From NCBI RefSeq assembly GCF_000172155.1, contig NZ_ABIZ01000001.1, forward strand, positions 1,302,001 to 1,366,000: a stretch of 64,000 nt of DNA. The letters run 5' to 3'. Positions within the stretch are counted from its first letter, which is position 1; each line of letters opens with the position of its first letter. Below, piece after piece: positions 16,829 through 25,181 of this stretch. Under the pieces are notes generated by a model. The model searched no databases and had not been told where the DNA came from. It saw only the letters and a list, made by a program, of their open reading frames with translations. This stretch comes from Verrucomicrobium spinosum DSM 4136 = JCM 18804 (lineage in GTDB: Bacteria > Verrucomicrobiota > Verrucomicrobiia > Verrucomicrobiales > Verrucomicrobiaceae). A program made the translations under genes and the position numbers.

Positions 16829-18037
16829 ATGCACTCCACCACCCCCACTCGACGTCACTTTCTCCAAAAAGCAGGACTTGCCACCCTGGGCCTCGCTGGC
16901 ACGCTGGGTGCGGCGGACAGTGTGGTGCTGCCGTTTGAGAACGGGGAGCGCAGGCTGGTGAAGTTTCCCCAGAAGCGGCCGCTCATCCTTCTGACGCACC
17001 GCCCTCCGCAGCTGGAGACGCCGTTTGAGGTGTTCAAGGACGTGATCACGCCCAATGATGCGTTCTTTGTGCGGTACCATCTGTCCAACATCCCCCGCAC
17101 GGTGGATGAGCAAGCGTTCCGGCTGGAAGTGAAAGGGCTGGTGAATGCGCCACTGAAGCTGTCTCTGGAGGAGCTCAAAAAAGACTTTGAGCAGGCGGAG
17201 GTTGTTGCCGTGAACCAATGCTCCGGGAACAGCCGTGGTTTCTTCAAACCCCGCGTGGGCGGCGGCCAGCTCGGCCATGGAGCGATGGGCAATGCACGCT
17301 GGAAAGGGGTGCGGCTGAAGGATGTGTTGCAGAAAGCAGGAGTGCAGGCCGGGGCCAGACAAGTGGTGTGCAACGGACTGGACACGCCGCCTGTGCCGCA
17401 GACGCCGGATTTCATCAAGGCGCTGGAGATGGATCACGCTCTGGATGGTGAAGTCCTGCTGGCATGGGAGATGAACGGTGAACCGCTGCCGCTGCTGAAT
17501 GGCTACCCGCTGCGCCTGGTGGTGCCGGGCTATTACGGCACGTACTGGGTCAAGCACGTGAATGAGCTCACGGTGGTGAAAGACGTGTTTGACGGCTTCT
17601 TCATGGCCACGGGCTACCGCATCCCAGCCAACGCGGGTGGTTGCGTGGAGCCCGGCACGACGCCGGCGAGCACGATCCCGATCAACAAGTTCACCATCCG
17701 CTCCTTCATCACCAGTCTGGCGGACGGGGCAACGGTGACAGCCGGGCAGGCCACGGTGGTGCAGGGCATCGCGTTTGATGGCGGCGAGGGCATCACGGAG
17801 GTGACCTTCTCTGATGACGGGGGGCGCACCTGGAGGGGGGCCGAGCTGGGCAAGGATCATGGAAAGTACTCCTTCCGCCCGTGGAGCTTTGCCTGGACCC
17901 CGCCGAAGAAGGGGGCCTGGGAGCTGCGCTGCCGGGCGGCCAACCGCGTGGGCCAGACCCAGCCGATGGAGCCGCTGTGGAACCCGGCTGGGTACCTCCG
18001 CAATGTGGTGGAGACTGTGAAGGTCTCCGCGGCCTGA
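16829..18037 (+). CDS. Tat-exported sulfite dehydrogenase, molybdopterin subunit (SorA-like)
   Basis: A 402-residue sulfite oxidase family protein. The twin-arginine signal TRRHFLQKAG at ~7-16 sends it folded to the periplasm. The molybdenum-ligating cysteine is in VNQCSGNSRGFFKPR (Cys ~131). Further family blocks: LAWEMNGEPLPLLNGYPLRL, VVPGYYGTYWVKHV and the C-terminal dimerisation domain with FDGGEGITEVTFSDDGGRTW. Known for SorAB enzymes: sulfite + H2O to sulfate with two electrons passed to cytochrome c. The next gene encodes a small cytochrome c, as in sorAB. GTG 16808 overlapping the upstream stop is an alternative start. Confidence 0.88.
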   Translation: MHSTTPTRRHFLQKAGLATLGLAGTLGAADSVVLPFENGERRLVKFPQKRPLILLTHRPPQLETPFEVFKDVITPNDAFFVRYHLSNIPRTVDEQAFRLEVKGLVNAPLKLSLEELKKDFEQAEVVAVNQCSGNSRGFFKPRVGGGQLGHGAMGNARWKGVRLKDVLQKAGVQAGARQVVCNGLDTPPVPQTPDFIKALEMDHALDGEVLLAWEMNGEPLPLLNGYPLRLVVPGYYGTYWVKHVNELTVVKDVFDGFFMATGYRIPANAGGCVEPGTTPASTIPINKFTIRSFITSLADGATVTAGQATVVQGIAFDGGEGITEVTFSDDGGRTWRGAELGKDHGKYSFRPWSFAWTPPKKGAWELRCRAANRVGQTQPMEPLWNPAGYLRNVVETVKVSAA

Positions 18038-18080
18038 GCTGATGATTCACTGTTTCATATAACCCCATTTTCCCCTTCCC

Positions 18081-18401
18081 ATGAAGCTTTCCCATCTGGC
18101 TCTTCCTTTCGCTCTGCTTGGCACCGCATTTCTCGTCCCCGGCACTGCTGCGCCGCTGCCGAAGGAGGAGGACTGGCCTGCGGAAACCGGCACCTACAAA
18201 GCCGGACCGGGCGTGGAGCTGGCGCAGTCCCTTTGCATCACCTGCCACTCGGTGGAGTATGTCTCCACCCAGCCGCCCCTCCCGCGGAAGTTCTGGGACG
18301 GGGTGGTGAAGAAGATGAAAGACAAGTATGGCGCTCCGCTGCCGGATGAGACCACCGCACTGGTGGATTATCTGACCACGACCTATGGCTCAGGCAAGTG
18401 A
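18081..18401 (+). CDS. Small periplasmic cytochrome c (SorB-like)
   Basis: A 106-residue protein with a signal peptide (MKLSHLALPFALLGTAFLVP, cleavage near TAA) and one haem c site CITCH at ~52-56. A possible axial Met lies in VVKKMKDKYG (~79). The size fits the SorB subunit, the electron acceptor of the periplasmic SorA sulfite dehydrogenase, which is encoded 43 bases upstream. It would pass electrons from sulfite to the respiratory chain. The coding end overlaps the start of the MFS gene by 17 bases. Confidence 0.85.
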   Translation: MKLSHLALPFALLGTAFLVPGTAAPLPKEEDWPAETGTYKAGPGVELAQSLCITCHSVEYVSTQPPLPRKFWDGVVKKMKDKYGAPLPDETTALVDYLTTTYGSGK

Positions 18402-19680
18402 CGCCCTGAATGTCCCGCATCATTGGTGGCATGGTGTGAGCCGCTACCAATGGATGGTGCTTCTCATCGCCTCGGCGGGATGGGTGTTCGACGCGTTTGA
18501 AGGGCAACTCTTCAACGTGACCCGGGCTGACATGCTGCCGGCGATCCTGGGAACGGGGGAGCCGGAGGCGGTCAAGCTGTGGGGGGAACGGTTCTTGGGC
18601 ATCTTCCTCATTGGGGGTACCGTGGGTGGCTGGCTCTTTGGCTCGCTGGCGGACCGCTGGGGGCGGCGGCCGGTGATGATCCTGACCATTCTGTTTTACT
18701 CAGTCTTCTCGGGGTTGATGTTCTTTGCCACCGAGCTCTGGCAGGTGGGAGTGCTGAGATTCCTGGTCGCCATGGGCGTGGCCGGGGAGTGGGCGGTGGG
18801 GGCCGCGCTGGTGGCAGAGGTCTTCCCCCAGGAGTCCCGCGCCCGGGCGGCGGGCATTTACCATTCCTCCAGTGTCATTGGTCTGTGGCTCGCCGCTGTG
18901 GTGGGTATTGTGGTGGGGACAGACTGGCGGCTGGCTTACCTGGTGGGCATTGTGCCCGCGTTGCTCGTCATCTGGGTGCGCGCTGGCATTCGCGAGCCGG
19001 AGCCGTGGCAGCAGGCCCGCATGAAGCGGCAGGGGCGTCTGGGCAGCTTTAGCGAGCTCTTGTTGGATCCCTTCTGCAGAAAGAGAGCCCTGCTGGGTGC
19101 CTGTCTGGCGATGGTGGGCCTGGCCACCTTCTGGGGGGTGGTCATTGCGGGGCAGGATCTGGCAAGAGAGCTTCTCCTGGCTCAAGGGCATGCGTCAGGC
19201 GAGGCTGCAACTGAGGCAAAGTTTGCCTACGGATTTATCCAGACTCTGGGTGCGGCTTTGGGCATGCTTTCGTTCGGCCCTTTGAGTGTAAAGCTGGGTC
19301 GGAGAGGAGCATTTGCGCTAATGCATGTTGGCGCGATCATCATCACGCCTGCGGTGTGCTGGCTGCCTCAGGCGTACGACAGCTATCCGCTGCTGCTGTG
19401 TCTGCTTCCTGTCTTTGGCTTCTTCACACTGGGCATGCACTCTGGCTATGCCGTGTATTTCCCGGAGTTGTTCCCCACACATCTGCGCGCCACGGGCGCT
19501 GGCTTTTGCTTCAACACGGGAAGAATTTTGGCCGCGCCAGTGCTGTTTTGGCTGTCTGGCGGGCTCAAAGCTGCCTTCGCTCTTTCTACGGCTATTTCAA
19601 TCTTATCTGGATTTTTTCTGGTCGGATTATTGATTCTGGTATTTCTTCCTGAAACCAAAGGGGAAGAACTACCGGATTAA
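18385..19680 (+). CDS. MFS transporter, sugar/organic-acid porter type
   Basis: A 431-residue major facilitator with about twelve membrane helices. Seen: GGWLFGSLADRWGRRPVM (the G---D--GRR motif A of loop 2-3), GVAGEWAVGAALVAEVFP in helices 4-5, and the loop 8-9 version KLGRRG. The GEWAVGAALVAE-FP pattern belongs to the sugar-porter / aromatic-acid / SV2-like subgroup of proton symporters. It starts inside the cytochrome gene and ends 7 bases before the regulator gene, so it is part of the operon. Likely role: uptake of the sulfonated substrate, or export of sulfate/sulfite. The direction is not visible. Confidence 0.8.
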   Translation: MAQASDALNVPHHWWHGVSRYQWMVLLIASAGWVFDAFEGQLFNVTRADMLPAILGTGEPEAVKLWGERFLGIFLIGGTVGGWLFGSLADRWGRRPVMILTILFYSVFSGLMFFATELWQVGVLRFLVAMGVAGEWAVGAALVAEVFPQESRARAAGIYHSSSVIGLWLAAVVGIVVGTDWRLAYLVGIVPALLVIWVRAGIREPEPWQQARMKRQGRLGSFSELLLDPFCRKRALLGACLAMVGLATFWGVVIAGQDLARELLLAQGHASGEAATEAKFAYGFIQTLGAALGMLSFGPLSVKLGRRGAFALMHVGAIIITPAVCWLPQAYDSYPLLLCLLPVFGFFTLGMHSGYAVYFPELFPTHLRATGAGFCFNTGRILAAPVLFWLSGGLKAAFALSTAISILSGFFLVGLLILVFLPETKGEELPD

Positions 19681-19687
19681 TAAGGTT

Positions 19688-20848
19688 ATGCTGGGATTGA
19701 AAGTTCAGGACAACGCGGATTTTGGTGCCGAAATTATTCGGAAGGTGAGGGAACACAGCGGCCTGTCGCGAGTGGAGCTTGCACGTGTCATTGGCGTGGC
19801 CGCATCGACCATCGGACGGCATGTGGATGCACTGGTGGCCACAGGCTACTTTACGGAAAGTGTGGAGCCCACGAAGGAGGCGGGGCGCCCGCCTACCCGG
19901 CTGCGGCCCAATCCCGCCCGGGGATGTTTCCTGGGTGTGGATTTCTATGCGGACATGATGTTCGCCACCGCCGTGAACTTTGCGCAGGAAACGATTGCAC
20001 AGCGAAAGGTGCCCCTGCAGGGGCAGATGGGTGTGGAGTCGGTGTTGAGAGAGATCACGGCCGCACTCGCTGAACTGACCCGGGAGACCCACCTGCCGCT
20101 GCTGGCGGTGGGGCTGGCTGTCCCGGGACGCGTGGATACCCGCCGCGGTGTGGGGCTGAAGTACGTGCATGTGCCGGGATGGGAGAACGTGCCGCTGTCA
20201 TCCATCATCAGTGACGCCGTGAACGCCCCGGTGTACATCGAGAACAACATCCGCACCATGTCCCTCGCGGAGCGGTGGTTTGGTGAAGGGCGCGGTTGCC
20301 AGGATCTGGTCTGCCTCGGCGTTCGCTATGGCATCGCCGCTGGGGTGATCCGTGATGGCCAGTTGGCCACCGGGCACCAGGAGCTGGGTGGGGAAATCCG
20401 CGGCTGGAACTGCCCGGTGTACAATGCTATGGAGGAAAAGTGGGAGTGGCGCTCCGGGGGCACGTTCGAAAAATACGCCTCGGTGACGGCGGCCCTGACC
20501 CGTTACAACACTCTGAGTGGATCCGACCTCGAACTGGAGGGTTTTCTGGAGAAGGCGCAGCAGGGTGACCAGCATGCTCTGACGGCTGTGCGTGAGGTGG
20601 CGGCGGTGCACGGCTGGGCGATTGCCCAGATGGTGCAGCTCATCGACCCTGAAATCGTTGTCGTGGCCGGCCCGTTGACGGCGCTCGGAGATCTCTATCT
20701 CGACTCGGTGCGCAACTTTGCCCTGCAATTCGAGAGCGACTACCATCCCAGCGTGCCGATCTTGATCTCAGAGCTCGGTGAGTTCGCCGGTGCGGTGGGG
20801 GCAGCGGCTCTGGCGCTGGAGAAATGGCGCCCCGCGGATGTGGGCTGA
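19688..20848 (+). CDS. ROK-family transcriptional regulator (NagC/XylR type)
   Basis: A 386-residue protein with an N-terminal winged helix (LSRVELARVIGVAASTIGRH, ~28-47, with the wing KEAGRPPTRLRP) and a C-terminal ROK domain (GCFLGVDFYADMMFATAVN, AVGLAVPGRVDTRRGVGL, IENNIRTMSLAERWFGEG, GHQELGGEIRGW). It lacks the usual CxCGxxGCxE zinc cluster, having WNCPVYNAMEEKWEW instead, so sugar kinase activity is unlikely. Such proteins repress catabolic operons and release DNA on binding a sugar. It is the last gene before a strong terminator, so it probably controls its own operon and the divergent monooxygenase gene. Confidence 0.85.
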   Translation: MLGLKVQDNADFGAEIIRKVREHSGLSRVELARVIGVAASTIGRHVDALVATGYFTESVEPTKEAGRPPTRLRPNPARGCFLGVDFYADMMFATAVNFAQETIAQRKVPLQGQMGVESVLREITAALAELTRETHLPLLAVGLAVPGRVDTRRGVGLKYVHVPGWENVPLSSIISDAVNAPVYIENNIRTMSLAERWFGEGRGCQDLVCLGVRYGIAAGVIRDGQLATGHQELGGEIRGWNCPVYNAMEEKWEWRSGGTFEKYASVTAALTRYNTLSGSDLELEGFLEKAQQGDQHALTAVREVAAVHGWAIAQMVQLIDPEIVVVAGPLTALGDLYLDSVRNFALQFESDYHPSVPILISELGEFAGAVGAAALALEKWRPADVG

Positions 20849-20878
20849 TCGCCTGCGGGTTATTTGCAGATTTAGATA

Positions 20879-20918
20879 AAAAGGACGGGGGCCCCATGGG
20901 GCCCCGTTCTTTTTTATA
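20879..20918. terminator. Strong rho-independent terminator, possibly bidirectional
   Basis: A long GC stem around the perfect palindrome GCCCCATGGGGC (20890-20901), widened by GACGGG on the left and CCCGTTC on the right. It is followed by TTTTTTATAA on the plus strand and preceded by a run of A that reads as T on the minus strand. It ends the 15.7-20.8 kb operon. Confidence 0.9.
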
Positions 20919-21066
20919 ATAACCATCCAATGAACGCGGCATTGCCTGGGATTCGCACAGGGGTATGCGAGCGTGCACCAAACCAGTGCGGACTTTTTGA
21001 AAAATTTTTGAGGATTTGTCGGCCAAAGGATGTCCAAGGCTCGATACCTGTTAGACCCGGCTGAAA

Positions 21067-21912
21067 ATGGGTTTCTCCATGATCCGCCGTCTGGCACGAA
21101 AATGGCTCCTCAAACCCGCAAAGGGGAACTTCCGCATGACGTCCACGACCACTCACGAGACCTCGGAAACAGCCAACGGGCGGTTTAGCATGATGCTCGC
21201 CCACTTCGCGCTCGGCAGGCGGTCCGCTTCGATGGAGGAGCGATCCGTGCTCTGCCGGATCCTTGATGGAAGAGACCTCGATGAGGTCTGCCCGGTTGAC
21301 TCCGCCGTGCTCACGCTGGAGGAAAGGGCTCACTACCACGCCACCTTGAGGGATCGCCGAACGTGTGCGCTGGCGGTTCGCACCAGGGCGGAACTGCGAC
21401 GCATGCTGGGCCGGGAGATCGGCCTGCCGCCGAACCTGGTGCCGCTGCGGATGGATGTGCATGGCAAGCCGCGCTGTATGCATCCCCTGGCGAGTGATCT
21501 GGACTTCAGCGTGGCGCACGCAGAGGAGTGTGCGCTGATCATCCTGGGGGAAGCGGCGGGCATCGGGGTGGATGTCGAGGAAATAGACGAGCATGAGCCG
21601 TCTGATGAGCATTTGGAGATCGCTTTCACCGAGGATGAGCATCTGGCTTGGTCCTGTCTGCCCGCGGAGTTGCGGCGGCGTGCCTTTGCGGAGGCCTGGA
21701 CCATCAAAGAGGCTTCACTGAAAGCGATGGGCGTCGGGCTGGATGGCTCTCCCCATGAGATTCAGGTGCACTTTGATGCCGCAGGCAATGCATGGCCCAT
21801 TTTCCCCGGACCGGGCTGGGCCTTTGAGCGGATCCGCTTCTGCCCGCGGCACGTGGCAAGCTTTGTCGCGATGCTGACGCCGGCCTGCTTCGCAGGAGAC
21901 AGAAGACTTTAA
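21067..21912 (+). CDS. 4'-Phosphopantetheinyl transferase (Sfp type)
   Basis: A 281-residue Sfp-type transferase that moves 4'-phosphopantetheine from CoA to a carrier-protein serine. Seen: LDFSVAHAEECALIILG, the Mg-binding GIGVDVEEID, FTEDEHLAW and FAEAWTIKEASLKAMGVGL, which holds the W-x-KEA motif. The middle has a CoA-binding-like RTRAELRRMLGREIGLPP. No polyketide or peptide synthetase is in the window. The start is uncertain: ATGs at 21067 and 21079 precede an arginine-rich stretch. Odd: the last seven codons (FAGDRRL) and the stop come from a dispersed repeat shared with 14044-14100. Confidence 0.83.
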   Translation: MGFSMIRRLARKWLLKPAKGNFRMTSTTTHETSETANGRFSMMLAHFALGRRSASMEERSVLCRILDGRDLDEVCPVDSAVLTLEERAHYHATLRDRRTCALAVRTRAELRRMLGREIGLPPNLVPLRMDVHGKPRCMHPLASDLDFSVAHAEECALIILGEAAGIGVDVEEIDEHEPSDEHLEIAFTEDEHLAWSCLPAELRRRAFAEAWTIKEASLKAMGVGLDGSPHEIQVHFDAAGNAWPIFPGPGWAFERIRFCPRHVASFVAMLTPACFAGDRRL

Positions 21913-21948
21913 GACAAAAGACGAAAGACTTGAGGTCTTGGGTGGTTG
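21891..21948. repeat. Dispersed repeat overlapping the end of the phosphopantetheinyl transferase gene
   Basis: The stretch begins CGCAGGAGACAGAAGACTTT and ends near TTGAGGTCTTGGGTGG. It matches 14044-14100 with about nine differences over ~57 bases. Here it supplies the last codons and the stop of the gene; at 14044 it lies just after a stop. Confidence 0.75.
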
Positions 21949-22149
21949 GTGGTGGGGTTGTGCTGATTGGTCATTGGCACCTCGGAGCGGCAGGGAGGGA
22001 AGGCGTCTTGTGGACGAGTGAGTCTCCAGGGGGCTGCGGCGGAGCCGGGTGGCACATCCGGACTACGCCCGAGGCAACGCTTCGGGAGGAGTCCGACGGT
22101 CCCCGTCGGTTCGGTCGCCGCAGGGAGCACGGCCCGTTTGTCCCCCCGG
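21949..22149. other. Intergenic, GC-rich with small hairpins
   Basis: No supported gene. Short hairpins are present, for example CCGACGGTCCCCGTCGG near 22097-22113 and CCCGAGGCAACGCTTCGGG near 22067-22085. They resemble the REP-like hairpins elsewhere in the window, but I found no second copy. Confidence 0.4.
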
Positions 22150-23814
22150 CTACGAGGTGGGCGTTGACTTCGTGGCGGGAATGACCGTCTCGGCGGGCTT
22201 CAACGGTGCGGACACCGGGGAAGATGGCGGGCTCACTGGCAGGGGGGTGCTGGAGGCGGGGGACCCTGGCACCGGGGACGAGGTGGCGGCGGGTGGCGTG
22301 GTGCCGGGAGGGGTTGTGGCCAGCGGCGGTGCCGCGGGCAGGGTGGTGGCCGGGGGCGGTGGGGTGACCGTGGCGGGGGCTGGGAAGGGGTTCTCCCAGG
22401 TGTGGAGCACGTAGCCATCACCCACGCCGCCTACGTCGGTCAGGTAGGCATTCACCTTCTCACGCCACTTCTGGAGGTCGGGAGGGCCAAAGGGGCGCTC
22501 CGCCGTGCCGGGGAAGATGAGGTAGGTCACCTTCAGGTCACTCTCGGGCCGATTGTAGGGGGTGGACTTTTCGTTGATCTTCTTGGCCACCATGAGGGAG
22601 GCCTCGCCCATCTTCATGGTGGGGCCGTAGTCGCCGCAGATGGCGGGCAGGATCTGGTTGCCGTGGATGATCGCAGCGTAGTCACCGATACTGGGCGCAT
22701 GGGGGTGGACCTTGGGGTAGTCCCGGAAGAGCAGGGAGATGACAATGAAGGGGTCCTTCTCAGCAATGAGGCTGCTGCGGCTCTTCAGCGCTTTGACGAT
22801 GCGCTCAGCCTCATCCATCTCGGACTTGAACTCGGCCTTCTTGGCACTGGAGAGGCCTTTTTTGCCGTACTCAGCCTTGGCGGACTCGAACCGGCCCTGC
22901 CAGCGGGGCAGGAGGGGGTTCGTGGTAGAGCTTCTCTTGGCCCATTCGTAGGTGGTGAAGGGCTGGTAGTAGTCACTGTTGTAGATGTCCGCGCTCATGA
23001 CCGGCATGCGGTCGCCATCGGAACCGTCGGCCACGACGTCCATCTCGCTCTGAATGAGGAGGACGTTGCGCTTGGAGACGGGGTGGGTGAGTTCGAGGAT
23101 GGTCTCGCAGTCGAAGAAGTTGTGCCGGTCCAGGATCTTGTTCAGGCGGGTCAGGTTCTGCTGTACCATGCTGGCCTTGCGCTCATAGAGCTTGTGGTAG
23201 AAGCCGGAGACTTTGGCGTTGTTGTCCAGCATGGACTTGAGTCCGGGCAGGGCCTTGGGCAGCTCGGGATTGATGCGGGCCAGTTCATCCAGGGACTCGT
23301 TTGGCTTGGGGATGCGGATCTTGAGCTGGAAGTCCACGGTGTAGGCGTCCTTGTCCGTGCGCTCGATGCTGGCAAACTTGCCTTCCTCCGTCTGGAGGGT
23401 GGTCTGGATGGTGAGGCCGTTGAAGAGGGTGGCGGCATCCACCTCCTTGCGTGCGATGAACTTGGACGGCAGCGGGGGGGGCGGAGCGGGCACCTCCACC
23501 TCCACGATTTTTTCCACCGTCTTCTCCTTGAATACGGGGACTTCCTTCGTGACGTCGCGCACGACGACCTTGCCGCTGCGGGCCTTCTCCACGATCTCGA
23601 TCAAGGAGCGCTTGATCTTGCCAGCATAGGGCGTGAAGGGCAGGACGAGGGCCAGGAGCAGTGTGGTGAAAAAGACAAAACGGGTCAGGGTTCCCCAGAA
23701 GCCGCGACGCCGCGGGTGCCAGCGCTCGGGCAGATTTTGTTCGTCATCAGGGGGCGGGAGGTCGGAACCACGACCGGAGCGCTTGGCGGACTTTGGGGTG
23801 TTTTTTTCGGCCAT
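22150..23814 (-). CDS. Membrane-anchored GH75 chitosanase-like protein with Pro/Thr-rich tail
   Basis: A 554-residue protein. A charged N-terminus is followed by a single membrane helix (~43-62, FVFFTTLLLALVLPFTPYAG), so it is probably type II anchored with the domain outside. Residues ~105-470 carry the GH75 chitosanase-like pattern: THPVSKRNVLLIQSEMDVVADGSDGDR, then YYQPFTTYEWAKRS, and the catalytic-domain block AIIHGNQILPAICGDYGP with GEASL. The last ~75 residues are almost only P, T, A and S, a likely linker or wall/matrix-spanning tail. Known for GH75: hydrolysis of chitosan. Whether this divergent member keeps that activity is unclear. Confidence 0.65.
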   Translation of the reverse strand: MAEKNTPKSAKRSGRGSDLPPPDDEQNLPERWHPRRRGFWGTLTRFVFFTTLLLALVLPFTPYAGKIKRSLIEIVEKARSGKVVVRDVTKEVPVFKEKTVEKIVEVEVPAPPPPLPSKFIARKEVDAATLFNGLTIQTTLQTEEGKFASIERTDKDAYTVDFQLKIRIPKPNESLDELARINPELPKALPGLKSMLDNNAKVSGFYHKLYERKASMVQQNLTRLNKILDRHNFFDCETILELTHPVSKRNVLLIQSEMDVVADGSDGDRMPVMSADIYNSDYYQPFTTYEWAKRSSTTNPLLPRWQGRFESAKAEYGKKGLSSAKKAEFKSEMDEAERIVKALKSRSSLIAEKDPFIVISLLFRDYPKVHPHAPSIGDYAAIIHGNQILPAICGDYGPTMKMGEASLMVAKKINEKSTPYNRPESDLKVTYLIFPGTAERPFGPPDLQKWREKVNAYLTDVGGVGDGYVLHTWENPFPAPATVTPPPPATTLPAAPPLATTPPGTTPPAATSSPVPGSPASSTPLPVSPPSSPVSAPLKPAETVIPATKSTPTS

Positions 23815-23855
23815 CGGGGAGAAGCGGAGAAAAAGGACGGGCAGGGGGCGCAGCG

Positions 23856-24746
23856 TCAGGGCTGGTGTTGGGCGCGACGATAGCGGCGCGTCAAAATGAA
23901 TCGGACGATGAGCTTGGGAAGGAGTTCAAAAACCAACGCTGCCAAGCGAACGCGCTTTCCGGGGAAGACGCGGATTTTGTTCTCAGCCAGGCCACCCAGA
24001 GCGGCGGCGACCACGCGGTCGGGCGTGACGACCAGGAGGTTCTGGCCACTGCGGTCGATATCGCGGTCATCCGCACGACGGGCGTTCTGGCCGAAGTTGG
24101 TGGGTGTCGGCCCGGGGCAGACGTAGAGCACGCGGATGTGTTTGGAGGCGAACTCAATGGCCAGAGCCTCGCTCAGGCTGGAAACGTAGGACTTCGTGGC
24201 GGCGTACACCGCCAGATCTGGGACAGGCACGGTGCTGGCCAGGGAGCTGACGTTGAGCACGGCGGCAGGTTTGTCCGCCGTGGCCTTGGCCCGGTAGGCG
24301 AAGTCGCGGGTGAGCAGGGTGAGGCCGATGATGTTCACCTCGATCTGCTGGCGGATGCGCGGCTCATCGGCATCGGCAAAGGCCCCGTAGTCACCCAGGC
24401 CGGCATTGTTGATGAGCAGGGTGGGCTGGAGGCCCAGGCCATCCACCTTTTCCCACAGGGCGATTCGGCCGGCATCCGTGGAGAGGTCACAGGCGCAGGG
24501 GATGATGCGCACGCCGGGGTGGATGGCGTTGAGTTCCTCCGCGAGCTGTTGCATGGCCTCGAAGCGACGGGCGGCCAGCACGAGCACGGAGACGTGCCGG
24601 TAGAGTTGCCGTGCAAACTCCACGCCCAGACCGGAGGACGCTCCAGTGATGATGACGGTGCCGCCCTGGTAGAACTGCAGGGCTTCATCGCTCAACAGGG
24701 GTGGGGCAGGGGTCGCCGGGCTGGAGGAGGGAGGGGCGGTGTCCAT
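23856..24746 (-). CDS. Short-chain dehydrogenase/reductase
   Basis: A 296-residue classical SDR. Seen: the cofactor loop TGASSGLGVEFARQL (TGxxxGxG), LINNAGLGDYGAF (NNAG), the catalytic Ser in LNVSSLAS and YAATKSYVSSLSEAL (YxxxK), then YVCPGPTPTNFG. The Arg in AARRFEAM after strand 2 points to NADPH. The C-terminal hydrophobic VRLAALVFELLPKLIVRFIL may bind membrane, as in DltE/YqjQ-like SDRs. I chose ATG 24746; the longer frame runs into the divergent cupin gene. Substrate unknown. Confidence 0.85.
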   Translation of the reverse strand: MDTAPPSSSPATPAPPLLSDEALQFYQGGTVIITGASSGLGVEFARQLYRHVSVLVLAARRFEAMQQLAEELNAIHPGVRIIPCACDLSTDAGRIALWEKVDGLGLQPTLLINNAGLGDYGAFADADEPRIRQQIEVNIIGLTLLTRDFAYRAKATADKPAAVLNVSSLASTVPVPDLAVYAATKSYVSSLSEALAIEFASKHIRVLYVCPGPTPTNFGQNARRADDRDIDRSGQNLLVVTPDRVVAAALGGLAENKIRVFPGKRVRLAALVFELLPKLIVRFILTRRYRRAQHQP

Positions 24747-24813
24747 GTGGGAGAATTGAGGTGGATCCGGCTTGCAGCGGGGCGCGGTAGGCGAAAGGAT
24801 GGCGCACCCGCCC

Positions 24814-25167
24814 ATGACAATCAACCGCCTTTCCGACCAGCCGCCTTTCACCACAAAAGACGGTTCCACCATCCGCAGCATCCTGGACCGGACCAATGCG
24901 CCGGTGCAGAACCAGAGCCTGGCGGAGGCCTCCCTGCCCGTGGGCCGGGCCACGGACCGGCACTATCACAAACTGAGCGAGGAGTTTTACTTCATTCTGG
25001 AAGGGTCAGGTCGTATGGAGATAGATGGCGAAACCCGCGAGGTGGGACCGGGCGACGCGATCTTGATCCCCGCCAACGCATGGCATCAAATCACGGCCAC
25101 GGTGGATCTGCGGTTCCTGTGCTGCTGTGCGCCGCCGTATGCGCATGAGGATACGTATTTTGAGTGA
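24814..25167 (+). CDS. Small cupin-domain protein
   Basis: A 117-residue single cupin. The two metal-binding motifs are clear: RHYHKLSEEFYFILEGSGRM (G-x5-HxH-x3,4-E-x6-G type) and GDAILIPANAWHQITA. A metal-dependent beta-barrel that could be an isomerase, dioxygenase or sensor. It is divergent from the SDR gene and 14 bases before the convergent AraC gene. ATG 24799 is an alternative start. No further assignment can be made from the sequence. Confidence 0.78.
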   Translation: MTINRLSDQPPFTTKDGSTIRSILDRTNAPVQNQSLAEASLPVGRATDRHYHKLSEEFYFILEGSGRMEIDGETREVGPGDAILIPANAWHQITATVDLRFLCCCAPPYAHEDTYFE

Positions 25168-25181
25168 GTGAGGCTGCTGCC

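Noticed and set aside
22402-23883. Plus-strand open frame of ~490 codons opposite the GH75 gene
   Set aside because: No signal, no domain, Val/Gly/Leu/Asp-rich shadow; the minus strand has a clear membrane anchor and catalytic-domain motifs.
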